DNA of 64,000 nt from JACADW01 sp963747985 (GTDB taxonomy: Bacteria > Acidobacteriota > UBA6911), in assembly GCA_963747985.1 (NCBI GenBank), contig CAVVHG010000001.1, forward strand, positions 496,001-560,000, written 5' to 3'. Shown here piece by piece: positions 19,940-28,005 of this stretch. Position 1 is the stretch's first letter; every line of letters begins with the position of its first letter. The notes under the pieces are model-generated. The model ran no database searches. It saw only the letters and a program-made list of their open reading frames with translations, and was not told where the DNA came from. Made by a program: the position numbers and the translations under genes.

Positions 19940-20263
19940 ATGAGTAAGGAACCTTCCGCCGTCAAGAAGATGATCGGAGATTTTGCTCCCAAGTTGGTCG
20001 AATTGACAGACGACGTGCTTTTTGGCGATGTCTGGGAAAGACCGGAGCTGTCCAAGCGTGACCGTAGTCTGGCAACGGTGAGTGCCCTGATCGCCTTGAA
20101 CCGTACGGAACAGCTGCGGTTTCACCTCGGAAGGGCGCTGGAGAATGGCGTCACAAAGGATGAGTTGATCGAGGTAATTACTCATCTGGCGTTTTATTCG
20201 GGCTGGCCCACATCAATGAACGCCATCATGGTTGCGAAGGAGATATTCTCCAAAAGGGATTGA
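19940..20263 (+). CDS. Carboxymuconolactone decarboxylase-fold protein
   Basis: A 107-residue all-helical protein of the CMD/AhpD superfamily. The motif ELSKRDRSLATVSALIALNR is typical, as is the later VITHLAFYSGWPTSMNA with its conserved histidine. There is no cysteine at all, so it cannot act as an AhpD-type CxxC peroxidase reductase and fits the decarboxylase-like or unknown branch. An AAAGGAG site lies upstream of the ATG. The aldo/keto reductase starts 10 bases after its stop, so the two probably form an operon. Confidence 0.82.
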   Translation: MSKEPSAVKKMIGDFAPKLVELTDDVLFGDVWERPELSKRDRSLATVSALIALNRTEQLRFHLGRALENGVTKDELIEVITHLAFYSGWPTSMNAIMVAKEIFSKRD

Positions 20264-20273
20264 AGGAGGGAAA

Positions 20274-21266
20274 ATGCAGAAGCGCAAATTGGGGAACAGC
20301 AATCTCGAGGTTTCTGCTCTCGGGCTCGGCTGCATGGGAATGAGCTTCGGTTACGGCCCGGCCAAAGACAAGCAGGAGATGATCCCGGTTATCCGCGCAG
20401 CCGTGGAACGCGGCATCACGTTCTTCGATACCGCTGAAGTGTACGGCCCGTTCATAAACGAAGAACTCGTCGGTGAAGCCCTCGCACCCTTCCGTGAGCG
20501 GGTGGTGATCGCAACCAAGTTCGGTTTCAGACTTGACCCGAATACCGGCAAACAGGCTGGGGTGGACAGTCGGCCGGAGCACATCAAACAGGCTGCCGAG
20601 GGTTCGCTGAAGCGGCTCAGGGTCGAGGCTATCGACCTCTTATATCAGCACCGCGTCGACGCGGACGTGCCGATCGAAGATGTGGCCGGAGCAGTGAGAG
20701 ACCTGATTCGAGAAGGCAAGGTCAAACACTTCGGCCTTTCTGAAGCAGGAGCGCGAACGATTCGGCGCGCACACGCAGTCCAGCCGGTCACGGCAGTCCA
20801 AAGCGAGTACTCGCTATGGACGAGAGGCCCTGAAGCCGAAGTGCTGCCGACCCTCGAGCAACTGGGTATCGGGTTTGTTCCATTCAGTCCTCTCGGCAAG
20901 GGCTTCCTCACGGGAAAGATCGACGCGAACACCAGGTTCCACAGTACCGATTTTCGCAACATCGTCCCGCGCTTCACGCCGGAGGCTATGAGAGCCAACC
21001 GAGCCCTCGTTGATCTGCTGGGCAGCATCGCGGGACGGAAAAAGGCGACGCCCGCTCAGATTGCGCTCGCGTGGCTCCTTGCCCAAAAGCCTTGGATGGT
21101 TCCCATTCCCGGCACCACCAAGCTGGATCGGCTGGACGAAAACATCGGAGCTGCTGCAATCGAACTTACGTCCGATGATCTCCGTGAGATCGATAGCGCT
21201 GCCTCGCAGATCCCTGTGCAAGGGGCTCGATATCCCGAGCACATCGAGAAGATGACAGGTCTCTGA
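20274..21266 (+). CDS. Aldo/keto reductase
   Basis: A 330-residue NADPH-dependent oxidoreductase of the AKR superfamily (YajO/AKR13-like). The catalytic tetrad is complete: Asp52 and Tyr57 in FFDTAEVYGPF, Lys82 in IATKFGF and His126 in LLYQHRVD. The C-terminal IPGTTKLDRLDENIGAA supplies the cofactor phosphate-binding loop. The ATG at 20274 follows GGAGGG at 20264, so the longer upstream reading is rejected. Co-directional with the CMD protein just upstream. Substrate unknown. Confidence 0.92.
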   Translation: MQKRKLGNSNLEVSALGLGCMGMSFGYGPAKDKQEMIPVIRAAVERGITFFDTAEVYGPFINEELVGEALAPFRERVVIATKFGFRLDPNTGKQAGVDSRPEHIKQAAEGSLKRLRVEAIDLLYQHRVDADVPIEDVAGAVRDLIREGKVKHFGLSEAGARTIRRAHAVQPVTAVQSEYSLWTRGPEAEVLPTLEQLGIGFVPFSPLGKGFLTGKIDANTRFHSTDFRNIVPRFTPEAMRANRALVDLLGSIAGRKKATPAQIALAWLLAQKPWMVPIPGTTKLDRLDENIGAAAIELTSDDLREIDSAASQIPVQGARYPEHIEKMTGL

Positions 21267-21303
21267 GGGACATGTCAGATCGACGGACTGCCAAGGGGAA
21301 GCA

Positions 21304-21720
21304 ATGAAGATCGTTGCACGCAGTGTCGGAGCGGTGGCCATCGGGCTGGTTGCGGCGCTGGTCCTTGTCGTCGGTGTAGAGTGGATGAGTTCGATCCTCC
21401 ACCCGTTCCCTCCCGGAGTGGATCCTTCCGACATCGAGGCCTGCAGGGCTCACGTCGCCCGGTATCCGGCAGGAGTGCTGCTGCTGGCCGTATTGGGATG
21501 GGGGCTCTGCGTATTCGTAAGCTCCTGGCTTTCCACGCGCATCGGACCCGGGAGACATCCGGCACACGGTATCCTGGTTGGCGCGATCCTGCTCACGCTT
21601 GCGGTTGTGAACATGGCCATGCTGCCTTACCCGGCGTGGTTCTGGATCCTCAATCTGGTTGGCTTTCCGGCATGCTGCTATGCCGGAATCATGCTGGGAC
21701 GAAGGCGACGGGTAGCCTGA
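21304..21720 (+). CDS. Small four-helix membrane protein, unknown
   Basis: A 138-residue protein with four predicted membrane helices (about residues 5-30, 55-75, 88-106 and 110-130) and a basic C terminus (GRRRRVA). It is not assigned to a family with confidence. AAGGGGAAGC precedes the ATG. It lies between the aldo/keto reductase and the N-acetyltransferase on the same strand and may be part of their operon. Confidence 0.55.
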   Translation: MKIVARSVGAVAIGLVAALVLVVGVEWMSSILHPFPPGVDPSDIEACRAHVARYPAGVLLLAVLGWGLCVFVSSWLSTRIGPGRHPAHGILVGAILLTLAVVNMAMLPYPAWFWILNLVGFPACCYAGIMLGRRRRVA

Positions 21721-21750
21721 GGGAGGGTTCCACGCCGCACGGAGAGGCCC

Positions 21751-22582
21751 GTGAATCCGGAGAGATCAATTTCCGCCGATGATTGCGAGAGGTATCTCCG
21801 CATACTGGACGTGCCTCGGCGGGAACCCGGCCTCGACGCCCTTGTCCAACTGACGTCGGCCCACCTGACGCGGGTGCCCTTCGAGAATGTATCGAAGCTG
21901 TATCGGTACCGCCGATCCGGCCTGCGAGGGTTTCCGGACCTCGCTTTGTTTCTCGACGGTATCGAGCGCTTCCATCTGGGGGGCACCTGTTACTCGAACA
22001 ATTACCACTTTCATTGCCTGCTCCGTGCGCTTGGCTACGACGTCATCCTGTGCGGTGCGGACATGGCCAACCCCGACGTGCATGTGGTCAACATTGTCCG
22101 GTTGGGCGGACGGGAATATCTGGTGGACGCCGGCTACGGGGCTCCCTTTCTCAAACCGTTGCCGCGCGATCTCGACCATGATTATGAAATCGTCCTCGGT
22201 GAGGAACGGTATGTGCTGAAGCCGCAAGATGCCGGGAGGAATTCGCGGCTCGAGCTTTACCGGCGAGGAAAGCCTGCCCATGCGTACACTGTGAAGCCCG
22301 CACCTCGGCGAATTGAGGAATTTGCGCGCGTCATCGAGGAGTCCTTCGCCGCCTCGGCCACGTTCATGAATGCGCTCGCCATCGTGCGATTCTTCCCCGG
22401 ACGTTCGCTCGTTCTGCACAACTCTGAAGTTGATTGAGAGCGAGGGCGATGGATCCAGTATTCAACAGATCGCAAGTCAATCGGACTTGCCGGAGACTAT
22501 AGAGAGGCACTTCGGAATTCCCGGCGCAATCACACGGGAGGCCCTAAGCGGACAATTACTTTCCCAGGACCCCTGGGGATGA
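21751..22582 (+). pseudogene. nat: Arylamine N-acetyltransferase, frameshifted near its C terminus
   Basis: The open frame from the GTG at 21751 encodes the catalytic part of an arylamine N-acetyltransferase. It has the Cys80-His111-Asp126 triad (GGTCYSNNYHF, PDVHVVNIV, LVDAGYG) and the family motif RVPFENV. It stops at residue 228, short for this ~270-residue family. The missing tail is in the next frame: LKLIESEGDGSSIQQIASQS followed by ERHFGIPGA up to 22582. A single indel near 22415-22425 therefore splits the gene. GGAGAG before the GTG supports the start. The shortened protein lacks part of the C-terminal domain. Confidence 0.8.
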
Positions 22583-22640
22583 GCCGTTTCCGCCGAGCGA
22601 GTCGACGCCGCAGCTCTCGTGCCCGCCTGATCAGTTCATC

Positions 22641-23312
22641 TCAAGCAAGAAGAAAGGGCTTCATGGGTTCCCACTTTTCTTTCCAGACGACGGGGACAAG
22701 TTGTTCAGTCACCAAAGGGGGCATCGCTTTGGCCATGGCGGACCTCTGCTCCGGCGAGAGGTTGTACAGGAGGAACGGCACTACCAAGAAATCCGGTTTC
22801 GCGTTTTGTTGACTGTGCTCCATGAACAGTTTAATCAGCCTCATTTGCTCGTCCGGAGGAATTGCCGCTCCGAGTTTGCCGACTGTGAAATGGTCTTCTT
22901 CTATACGGATATGGGGATGCCAGAATTCGTCGATCCCCTTCAACAACAGACATAGCTTGTTAAGTGACTGCCCTTCCTGCGTATGGGCAGCTATTTCGCC
23001 AATGGTGGTCTTGAGTTGGTCCAGCATTGGCACGATGCTCTGGTGCTGGGTCGTCAGAAGATCAAAGGGCGCATCGGGAAACTTGTCCTTGAAATAGGGG
23101 AACGCCAATTGGTCTTCGACTTTGTGGTGGGCATCCAGCACGGAGACCAGACTCAGGACATAGCTGATGAAACCTTCCCGCATTGTTGCACTCGGGTAAC
23201 CCCGGCCGGCAAACGATTGACTCTGCTCAATGGCCACCCGCAACCCACGGGTAATGATTGAGTGGATCCGGAGCAGCTCTACTCCAACGTTGGGTATATT
23301 CGACTCAGACAT
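22641..23312 (-). CDS. Hemerythrin-like HHE domain protein
   Basis: A 223-residue helical protein with the ligand pattern of a diiron hemerythrin domain: His17, His62 with Glu66 (LDAHHKVEDQLAF), His90 (TTQHQS), and His132/134 with Glu138 (WHPHIRIEEDHF). About 75 extra residues follow the bundle, ending KEKWEPMKPFLLA. Such proteins sense or store O2, NO or iron. No partner is evident. It converges with the N-acetyltransferase gene. Confidence 0.82.
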   Translation of the reverse strand: MSESNIPNVGVELLRIHSIITRGLRVAIEQSQSFAGRGYPSATMREGFISYVLSLVSVLDAHHKVEDQLAFPYFKDKFPDAPFDLLTTQHQSIVPMLDQLKTTIGEIAAHTQEGQSLNKLCLLLKGIDEFWHPHIRIEEDHFTVGKLGAAIPPDEQMRLIKLFMEHSQQNAKPDFLVVPFLLYNLSPEQRSAMAKAMPPLVTEQLVPVVWKEKWEPMKPFLLA

Positions 23313-23425
23313 GGTTGCCTCCCTGAACAGATGACACGGTTTAGTGAACTTCTACCGGACGAATTCCCGTAACTCCCCTTCTGTTGCGAAAGGCTGTTCG
23401 TACGTCATATCCCTGAGAGGCGGGC

Positions 23426-23842
23426 TTACTTCTTCCTGGCTGCCCGTTGAGCGCGCGCTGCGGAGTTTGCCGCCACCGCGGCGCGGATGAGTTGTTTGAA
23501 GGCAGCTTCGTCGATCTTCTCCCCTTCGCGGAGGTCGATCGCACGCCGCGTGTTCCCTTCCAGGCTGGAATTGAAGAGCTTCTTCGGGTCTTTGATGGAG
23601 GCTCCGCGAAAGAAGGTGAGCTTCACGACCTGCTTGTACGATTCCCCTGTGCAGACGCCGCCGTCATGGGACCAGACGGGGGTTCCCCTCCATTTCCACT
23701 CCTCCTGGATGTCGGGGTCGGCATCGTGGATGAGCTGTCGGAGATGAGCGAGGGTCTCTCCTCTCCAATCCCCCAGCTCTTGAATCCGCTTGGTGATGTT
23801 CGCTGAAGCGGCCTCGCCATTCGGACGACTTGTCGGCTTCAT
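23426..23842 (-). CDS. DUF1801 (YdhG-like) protein
   Basis: A 138-residue protein with the DUF1801 pattern: an N-terminal helix (LAHLRQLIHDADPDIQEEWKW), then a beta sheet around GTPVWSHDGGVCTGES and KQVVKLTFFRGASIKDP. The lysine-rich C terminus (AARAQRAARKK) is usual for the family. The function of this fold is not established. It lies 113 bases from the hemerythrin gene on the same strand. A candidate AGGATCGGAGAGAAC site precedes its ATG. Confidence 0.78.
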   Translation of the reverse strand: MKPTSRPNGEAASANITKRIQELGDWRGETLAHLRQLIHDADPDIQEEWKWRGTPVWSHDGGVCTGESYKQVVKLTFFRGASIKDPKKLFNSSLEGNTRRAIDLREGEKIDEAAFKQLIRAAVAANSAARAQRAARKK

Positions 23843-24180
23843 GTTCTCTCCGATCCTTCGTTTCGTCAGCCGGCCCTATTCCGGCAGGGGCGAGCATAGC
23901 CCGGCGGATAGGTCGAATAAACTGCAGATCTGTCGCACATCCCGGACGCCCCGGCACAGAACTGATTCCGATAAAGGAGTGGTCATTTCAACTTCCCGCT
24001 GCACCGCTGACTGAACCCGAGAGGATTATATATCGGAAAGTAACATGAACAATGCAGCTGCCCTGACCCCAGCCGGCCTCCAACCACGACATTCGGGCCC
24101 TTGAGTAATGGTGAGCCTGTAACTCCCACGATACGAATTCGCAGAAACTGACGAGCCAGTGAAGAAATGAACCCTCACAG

Positions 24181-24385
24181 CTATTGTCTCGGATTTCCGC
24201 TGACAAGAAGGCCTTCCAAACCCTTCCCCCCAGGGTTGTAGGTTGCGACGGGCAAAGTCACGGGCAAAGTCGTGCCTTTTTCAGGGATCTTCAAGAAGTT
24301 GGGCTTTGGTAAGTGATTGATTCTAAATGGTGCCGAAGGGGGGGGTCGAACCCCCATGACCTTGCGGTCGCGGGATTTTGAGTCC
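24181..24385. repeat. Truncated tRNA-Leu 3' half with flank: left att-like site
   Basis: Positions 24317-24385 are identical over 69 bases to 33580-33648. They contain the CCA end, acceptor 3' strand, T arm, variable arm and anticodon arm 3' half of the tRNA-Leu, then diverge abruptly. Positions 24181-24316 are more loosely similar to 33440-33579. This is the classic footprint of tyrosine-recombinase integration at a tRNA gene, with the displaced 3' fragment left at the far end of the island. Confidence 0.8.
24250..24271. promoter_or_regulatory. Tandem GGGCAAAGTC pair, possible integrase arm site
   Basis: GGGCAAAGTC occurs twice, 12 bases apart (24250 and 24262). The same spaced pair recurs at 24493/24505 and, with one mismatch, at 33513/33525, all near the tRNA-Leu repeats. 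Spaced direct repeats flanking a core are typical of arm-type integrase binding sites. In the + frame they also read GKVTGKV, so they could be the remnant 3' end of an integrase gene. Confidence 0.45.
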
Positions 24386-24492
24386 GATCTCGCACGTGCT
24401 CAAGTGGCTGCAACTGCTTGATTTATCAGATAGATCTCCGATACACAAAGTTGGGTGGAGTAGGGTGAAATATGGTGTTTTTTGACCGCCAT

Positions 24493-24514
24493 GGGCAAAG
24501 TCACGGGCAAAGTC
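24493..24514. promoter_or_regulatory. Second tandem GGGCAAAGTC pair
   Basis: Same pair and spacing as at 24250, but on the island side of the truncated tRNA. The core is therefore bracketed by the motif on both sides, as in an attachment site with two arms. Confidence 0.45.
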
Positions 24515-24602
24515 ATCGCCCCCCCCAGGGGAGGTCCGAGTCCTTGCCAGGGTGGGATCGCATTCCAGGGTCCCAATCGGCATCCGCGCTTGCGGAATTT
24601 TT

Positions 24603-25613
24603 TCACTCGAAATTCCCGCGCTCAGCCCCGGCTGGTGTTCGTCGCAGCGTCTCCGAGGGCAGCTCGCCGAAACAGTCCTTGTAAGCGCGCGAGAAGTCAC
24701 CGAAGTGCCAAAAGCCCCAGTCGAGCGCCAAAGCCGAGACCGTGGCCGAACCGTGAGTCGCTGCCAGGAGCGCCCGGCGCACGCGATGCAGTCTGAGCCG
24801 GGTCAGGTAAGCCACCGGCGTCAATCCCATGACGTTCTTGAACGCGTACTCCAGGGCGCGCTCACTCGTCGCGGCGGCTCGGCACAGGTCACCGACATAG
24901 ACGTGATCGTCCGTGTGCGACAGGGCGTAGTCTTCGGCGGCCTTCACGATGAACGTCTGAGACTGATGCACCTGGTCGGCGCGGGCAGGCTCGAAGTCCG
25001 TGGTCGCACCGAGGGTCGACAGAAGCGTCTCGACCATCTCGACCTGGGCGGCGGCCCTTGCCTCCTTCCGGCCGTTGAACAGCGAGGGCTGGAGTGCGGC
25101 CGTGCGCACCAGCCGTATCCCCCAGTCGAAGAGCCGACGGACCATGGCCGCTTCCGCCTGCAGCGTCTCCACGCCACGCGGCATCCGGAATTCTCCCTCC
25201 CGGCGCCGGACGAGGAGATGCGCGCGAATGTCCTCCGTCGGGAGCAGGATCGAAATGCTCTCGTGCCCCGCGTTGGTGACGAATCCCACCTCCGTCTCCG
25301 GCTCGACGGCCAGCATCAGTTCGGGGCGGATGGGCAGCCCGTTCACCGTCCCCTTCGCCCGGGGGCTGAAGGTGACGTAGGCCAGCAGGCCCTGCTGTGT
25401 CTTCGTGCGCGTCCGAATGCGATGGTTGGTCGAGTGGTAGACGACCACGCCGCCCTCGAGACGCACGACCACCCGTCTGGCCCGGAACGGGTTCGACGTC
25501 AGCTGCACGGCATCCAGGTCAATGAGCTCGATGCCTTGATCGGCGATCGTGGGATCGCTGATTTCGACCACGGTGACCGCTGGTCGGTCTATGTCGAGGC
25601 ACCGCTCCGGCAC
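24603..25613 (-). CDS. AraC family transcriptional regulator
   Basis: A 336-residue regulator. Residues ~230-325 form a double helix-turn-helix AraC domain (YVGDLCRAAATSERALEYAF, VMGLTPVAYLTRLRL, VSALALDWGFWHFGDFSRAY). The N-terminal ~200 residues are a beta-rich ligand or cupin-like domain (VVVRLEGGVVVYHSTNH). It is the first gene inside the putative island and is transcribed away from the rest of the cargo, so it is the natural candidate to control those genes. The inducer is unknown. Confidence 0.85.
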   Translation of the reverse strand: MPERCLDIDRPAVTVVEISDPTIADQGIELIDLDAVQLTSNPFRARRVVVRLEGGVVVYHSTNHRIRTRTKTQQGLLAYVTFSPRAKGTVNGLPIRPELMLAVEPETEVGFVTNAGHESISILLPTEDIRAHLLVRRREGEFRMPRGVETLQAEAAMVRRLFDWGIRLVRTAALQPSLFNGRKEARAAAQVEMVETLLSTLGATTDFEPARADQVHQSQTFIVKAAEDYALSHTDDHVYVGDLCRAAATSERALEYAFKNVMGLTPVAYLTRLRLHRVRRALLAATHGSATVSALALDWGFWHFGDFSRAYKDCFGELPSETLRRTPAGAERGNFE

Positions 25614-25751
25614 TTTCGGCCCTCTTCTGCGGGATTCTGAGGGACAGTCGCGCCTGACCCGCCGGAAACTGGCACCGGTCCGTATCCGTAGGGGACACGA
25701 TACCCGACGCCAATGGGAAATACTAGGTCAAGTCTATCAAGCGGCCACTGG

Positions 25752-25856
25752 CAGGTCTAGGGCCGAGTCGTTCGGAGGCCAGACCATAGGACCGACATCA
25801 TGAAGATTGGAGCAGGTCGGCAAGAGCTGTTCTGCCGGTGTGGGGGAATCAGCTAG
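25752..25856 (+). pseudogene. Remnant second copy of the MBL-fold gene start
   Basis: The leader and first codons of the metallo-hydrolase gene at 26126 are repeated here in degraded form (CATGAAGATTGGAGCAGGTC against CATGAAGATGGAGCAGGTC). This copy jumps straight to GTGTGGGGGAATCAGCT, which in the main gene lies about 180 bases further in. It is an internally deleted, non-coding duplicate. Confidence 0.65.
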
Positions 25857-25972
25857 AGAGCGGCACCCCCACTCCGCGAGTGCCACGCATTGGTCGCGTG
25901 CGCCGCCCCCGAACAGGTGGACGCTTTTCGCAGGCATCTGCAGGCTGTCTCCAGTACAGGAGGGAAATCCAA

Positions 25973-26026
25973 ATGGGAAGAATCGCTCCGCCAACTTTTG
26001 GAGGACCTTTTGCGGAATTCCGATAG
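25973..26026 (+). CDS. 17-codon open frame with strong ribosome site
   Basis: ATGGGAAGAATCGC begins a 17-residue frame (MGRIAPPTFGGPFAEFR) directly after CAGGAGGGAAATCCAA, a good ribosome-binding site, and ends in TAG. It may be a leader peptide for the following gene or the surviving head of a lost gene. Nothing shows that it is translated. Confidence 0.25.
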   Translation: MGRIAPPTFGGPFAEFR

Positions 26027-26125
26027 ACGGCCTCGCGTGATCTGCCGGAAACTGGCAGCAGCCTGAATCTGCCTTGCAGGTCCACGGCTGAGTCGTACCG
26101 AGGGCAAGGCTGGGAGAGCGACTTC

Positions 26126-27104
26126 ATGAAGATGGAGCAGGTCAGCAAGAGCTGTTTTGCCGTGCTGAACCAGAAGAACCGAATGTGCGATGCCAACTCG
26201 GGTCTCATCAATTTGGGCGGCGGCGTGGTGATCGACACTCAGTCGGACCTGCCTCACGCGCGCCGGATGATCGAGCTGTTCGGCAAGGTATGGCCGGGCA
26301 TGCCGCGCCGCGTGGTCAACACCCACGAAGACGGTGACCACGTGTGGGGGAATCAGCTCTTCGACAGACGCCGAGATCATCGCGCATCGGGTCGTCCCCG
26401 ACCGCATGCAACATGTTGCCGATCCGCTGGAATCCCAGGAGTTGCTCAACGGCGTCGGTCGCCTGTTTTCTCGCTTGATTCTCAGGGCATTCCACCCGGG
26501 CGTCCTGGCGATCGCCACGCAAATGCAACAGGACTACGACTTCGACGACATCAGGCTGGTGCTGCCGACGACCCTGTTCGACGAGCGACACGTGCTGAAT
26601 CTCGACGGCACGGAGGTTGACCTGATCTACGTGGGGCCGTGCCACCAGGTCGGCGACACGATCGTTCACGTGCCCGCGGAACGGGTGCTGTTCGCCGGCG
26701 ACGTGATCTTCCGCCGGTGCGCCCCCATCGGCTGGACCGGCACCTACGAGAAGTGGCTCAAGGCTCTCGATCTTATCATCTGGCTCGACCCAGATGTCAT
26801 CGTCCCCGGACACGGACCGGTGTGCGGGATCGAAGGGGCGATGGAAATGAAGGCTTACCTCGAGTACGTACGCGAGGAGTCGAGACGTTATTTCGACCGC
26901 GGACTGACCGCGATCGACGCGTCCCAGCGCATTGACCTGGGACCGTATGCGCATTGGCGCTGCCCGGCACGCCTGTACACGAACGTCGAGCGGGCCTACC
27001 GCGAGTTCCGAAACGAACCGGCGGACGCGCCTTGGGATTCGGCGAAGACCTTCGATGCGGTCTACAGGGTCGCGAAGGCAAAGGGAGTCGAGGTTGAGTA
27101 CTGA
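26126..27104 (+). pseudogene. Metallo-beta-lactamase-fold hydrolase, one frameshift
   Basis: Two overlapping frames together make a ~325-residue MBL-fold enzyme. The first gives MKMEQVSKSCFAVLNQKN and the metal motif NTHEDGDHVWGNQLF (His67, Asp71, His72). The second resumes at TDAEIIAHRVVPDRM and supplies YVGPCHQVGDTIVHVP, VLFAGDVIF and VPGHGPV, the remaining metal ligands. The change of frame is at about 26361-26367. The variant THEDGDH in place of HxHxDH is known in some MBL subgroups. It is the first forward gene of the island cargo, with a decayed partial copy just upstream. Substrate unknown. Confidence 0.75.
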
Positions 27105-27293
27105 TCCGGCTGGACCCAGGCAGGAATACCTCAGACGAGGGCTGGTCCTTCGGCATCCGCGAGGGGCGACGGGGTTTTTCCCTGACGGCCCCCGCTGCGC
27201 GCGATCCACGACGGGCCTTTTGACCTGCGGCTTTTATGAGACCCCGAGGGCTGAATGGTCCGGTTAGATCCTGAGCACGCAGAGGAACAAGTT

Positions 27294-27992
27294 ATGGATC
27301 ATACGCTTCGCGGGCCTGTGGGGGCAGCTGCTCCTGGTTCTGTCGTTCGGAACCGGCGCCCTTGCGCAGAGCAAACAGGTCTGGCCCGAGACCAGTACCT
27401 TCGTCAAGTTGACGGATAACACGCGTTTCTACTTTCTGATGACCACCGTCAAAGAGGAGCGCAGTCCACGGAAGGAGAGGTCGGCCCGAATTTCGATTTC
27501 TACCTCAAGCCGCTGCGGAAGGTGAACAGGCTCGGCTTGTTCCGCCTGGACGAATCGAAGGCTCGATTTTTGATGATAAGGGTCGGCTACCGTTACGTCT
27601 TTCCGTACGGGGGCGACTCTTCCGATGAGCATCGCGGTGTAGTCGAGGCAACGGCTCGCTATCCTCTGGCGCATGGCGTGCTCGTTTCGGATCGGAACCG
27701 CATGGACCTGCGGTCAATCGGGGGGACCTTCTCGTGGCGCTACCGCAACAGGCTGACAGTTGAAAGGGACTTCTCGATCCACCGCTTCAAGTTCACTCCT
27801 TACTGTCGCGGCGAAATCTACTATGACAGCAGGTATGACAAAGTAAGCCGGACGGCGCTGATCGGCGGCTCGTCGTTTCCGATCACAAGACACTTCGAGT
27901 TCGAATCGTATTTCGAGCATCAGAACGACTCCGGCGGGAGTTCGAACCGCACTGTGAATGCCGTGGGAGTGGTGGCCAACCTCTACTTCTGA
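27294..27992 (+). pseudogene. DUF2490-like outer membrane protein, frameshifted
   Basis: The C-terminal 157 residues are open (RVGYRYVFPYGGDSSDEHRG to NAVGVVANLYF), with alternating strands and a terminal aromatic residue as in outer membrane beta-barrels. The family pattern resembles DUF2490. Upstream, in another frame, lies a signal peptide (AGLWGQLLLVLSFGTGALAQ) followed by ETSTFVKLTDNTRFYFLM. An indel near 27465 joins the two, and the start codon may lie across another slip near 27290. The sulfatase starts 13 bases downstream, so they were probably one transcript. Confidence 0.6.
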
Positions 27993-28005
27993 TGAGGAAA
28001 CAACG

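Noticed and set aside
24329..24385. Second functional tRNA-Leu gene
   Set aside because: Only the 3' half is present. The acceptor 5' strand, D arm and half of the anticodon arm are replaced by unrelated sequence.
24603..25640. 362-codon plus-strand frame antisense to the AraC regulator
   Set aside because: The minus frame shows a full double helix-turn-helix domain; the plus frame is a compositional shadow.
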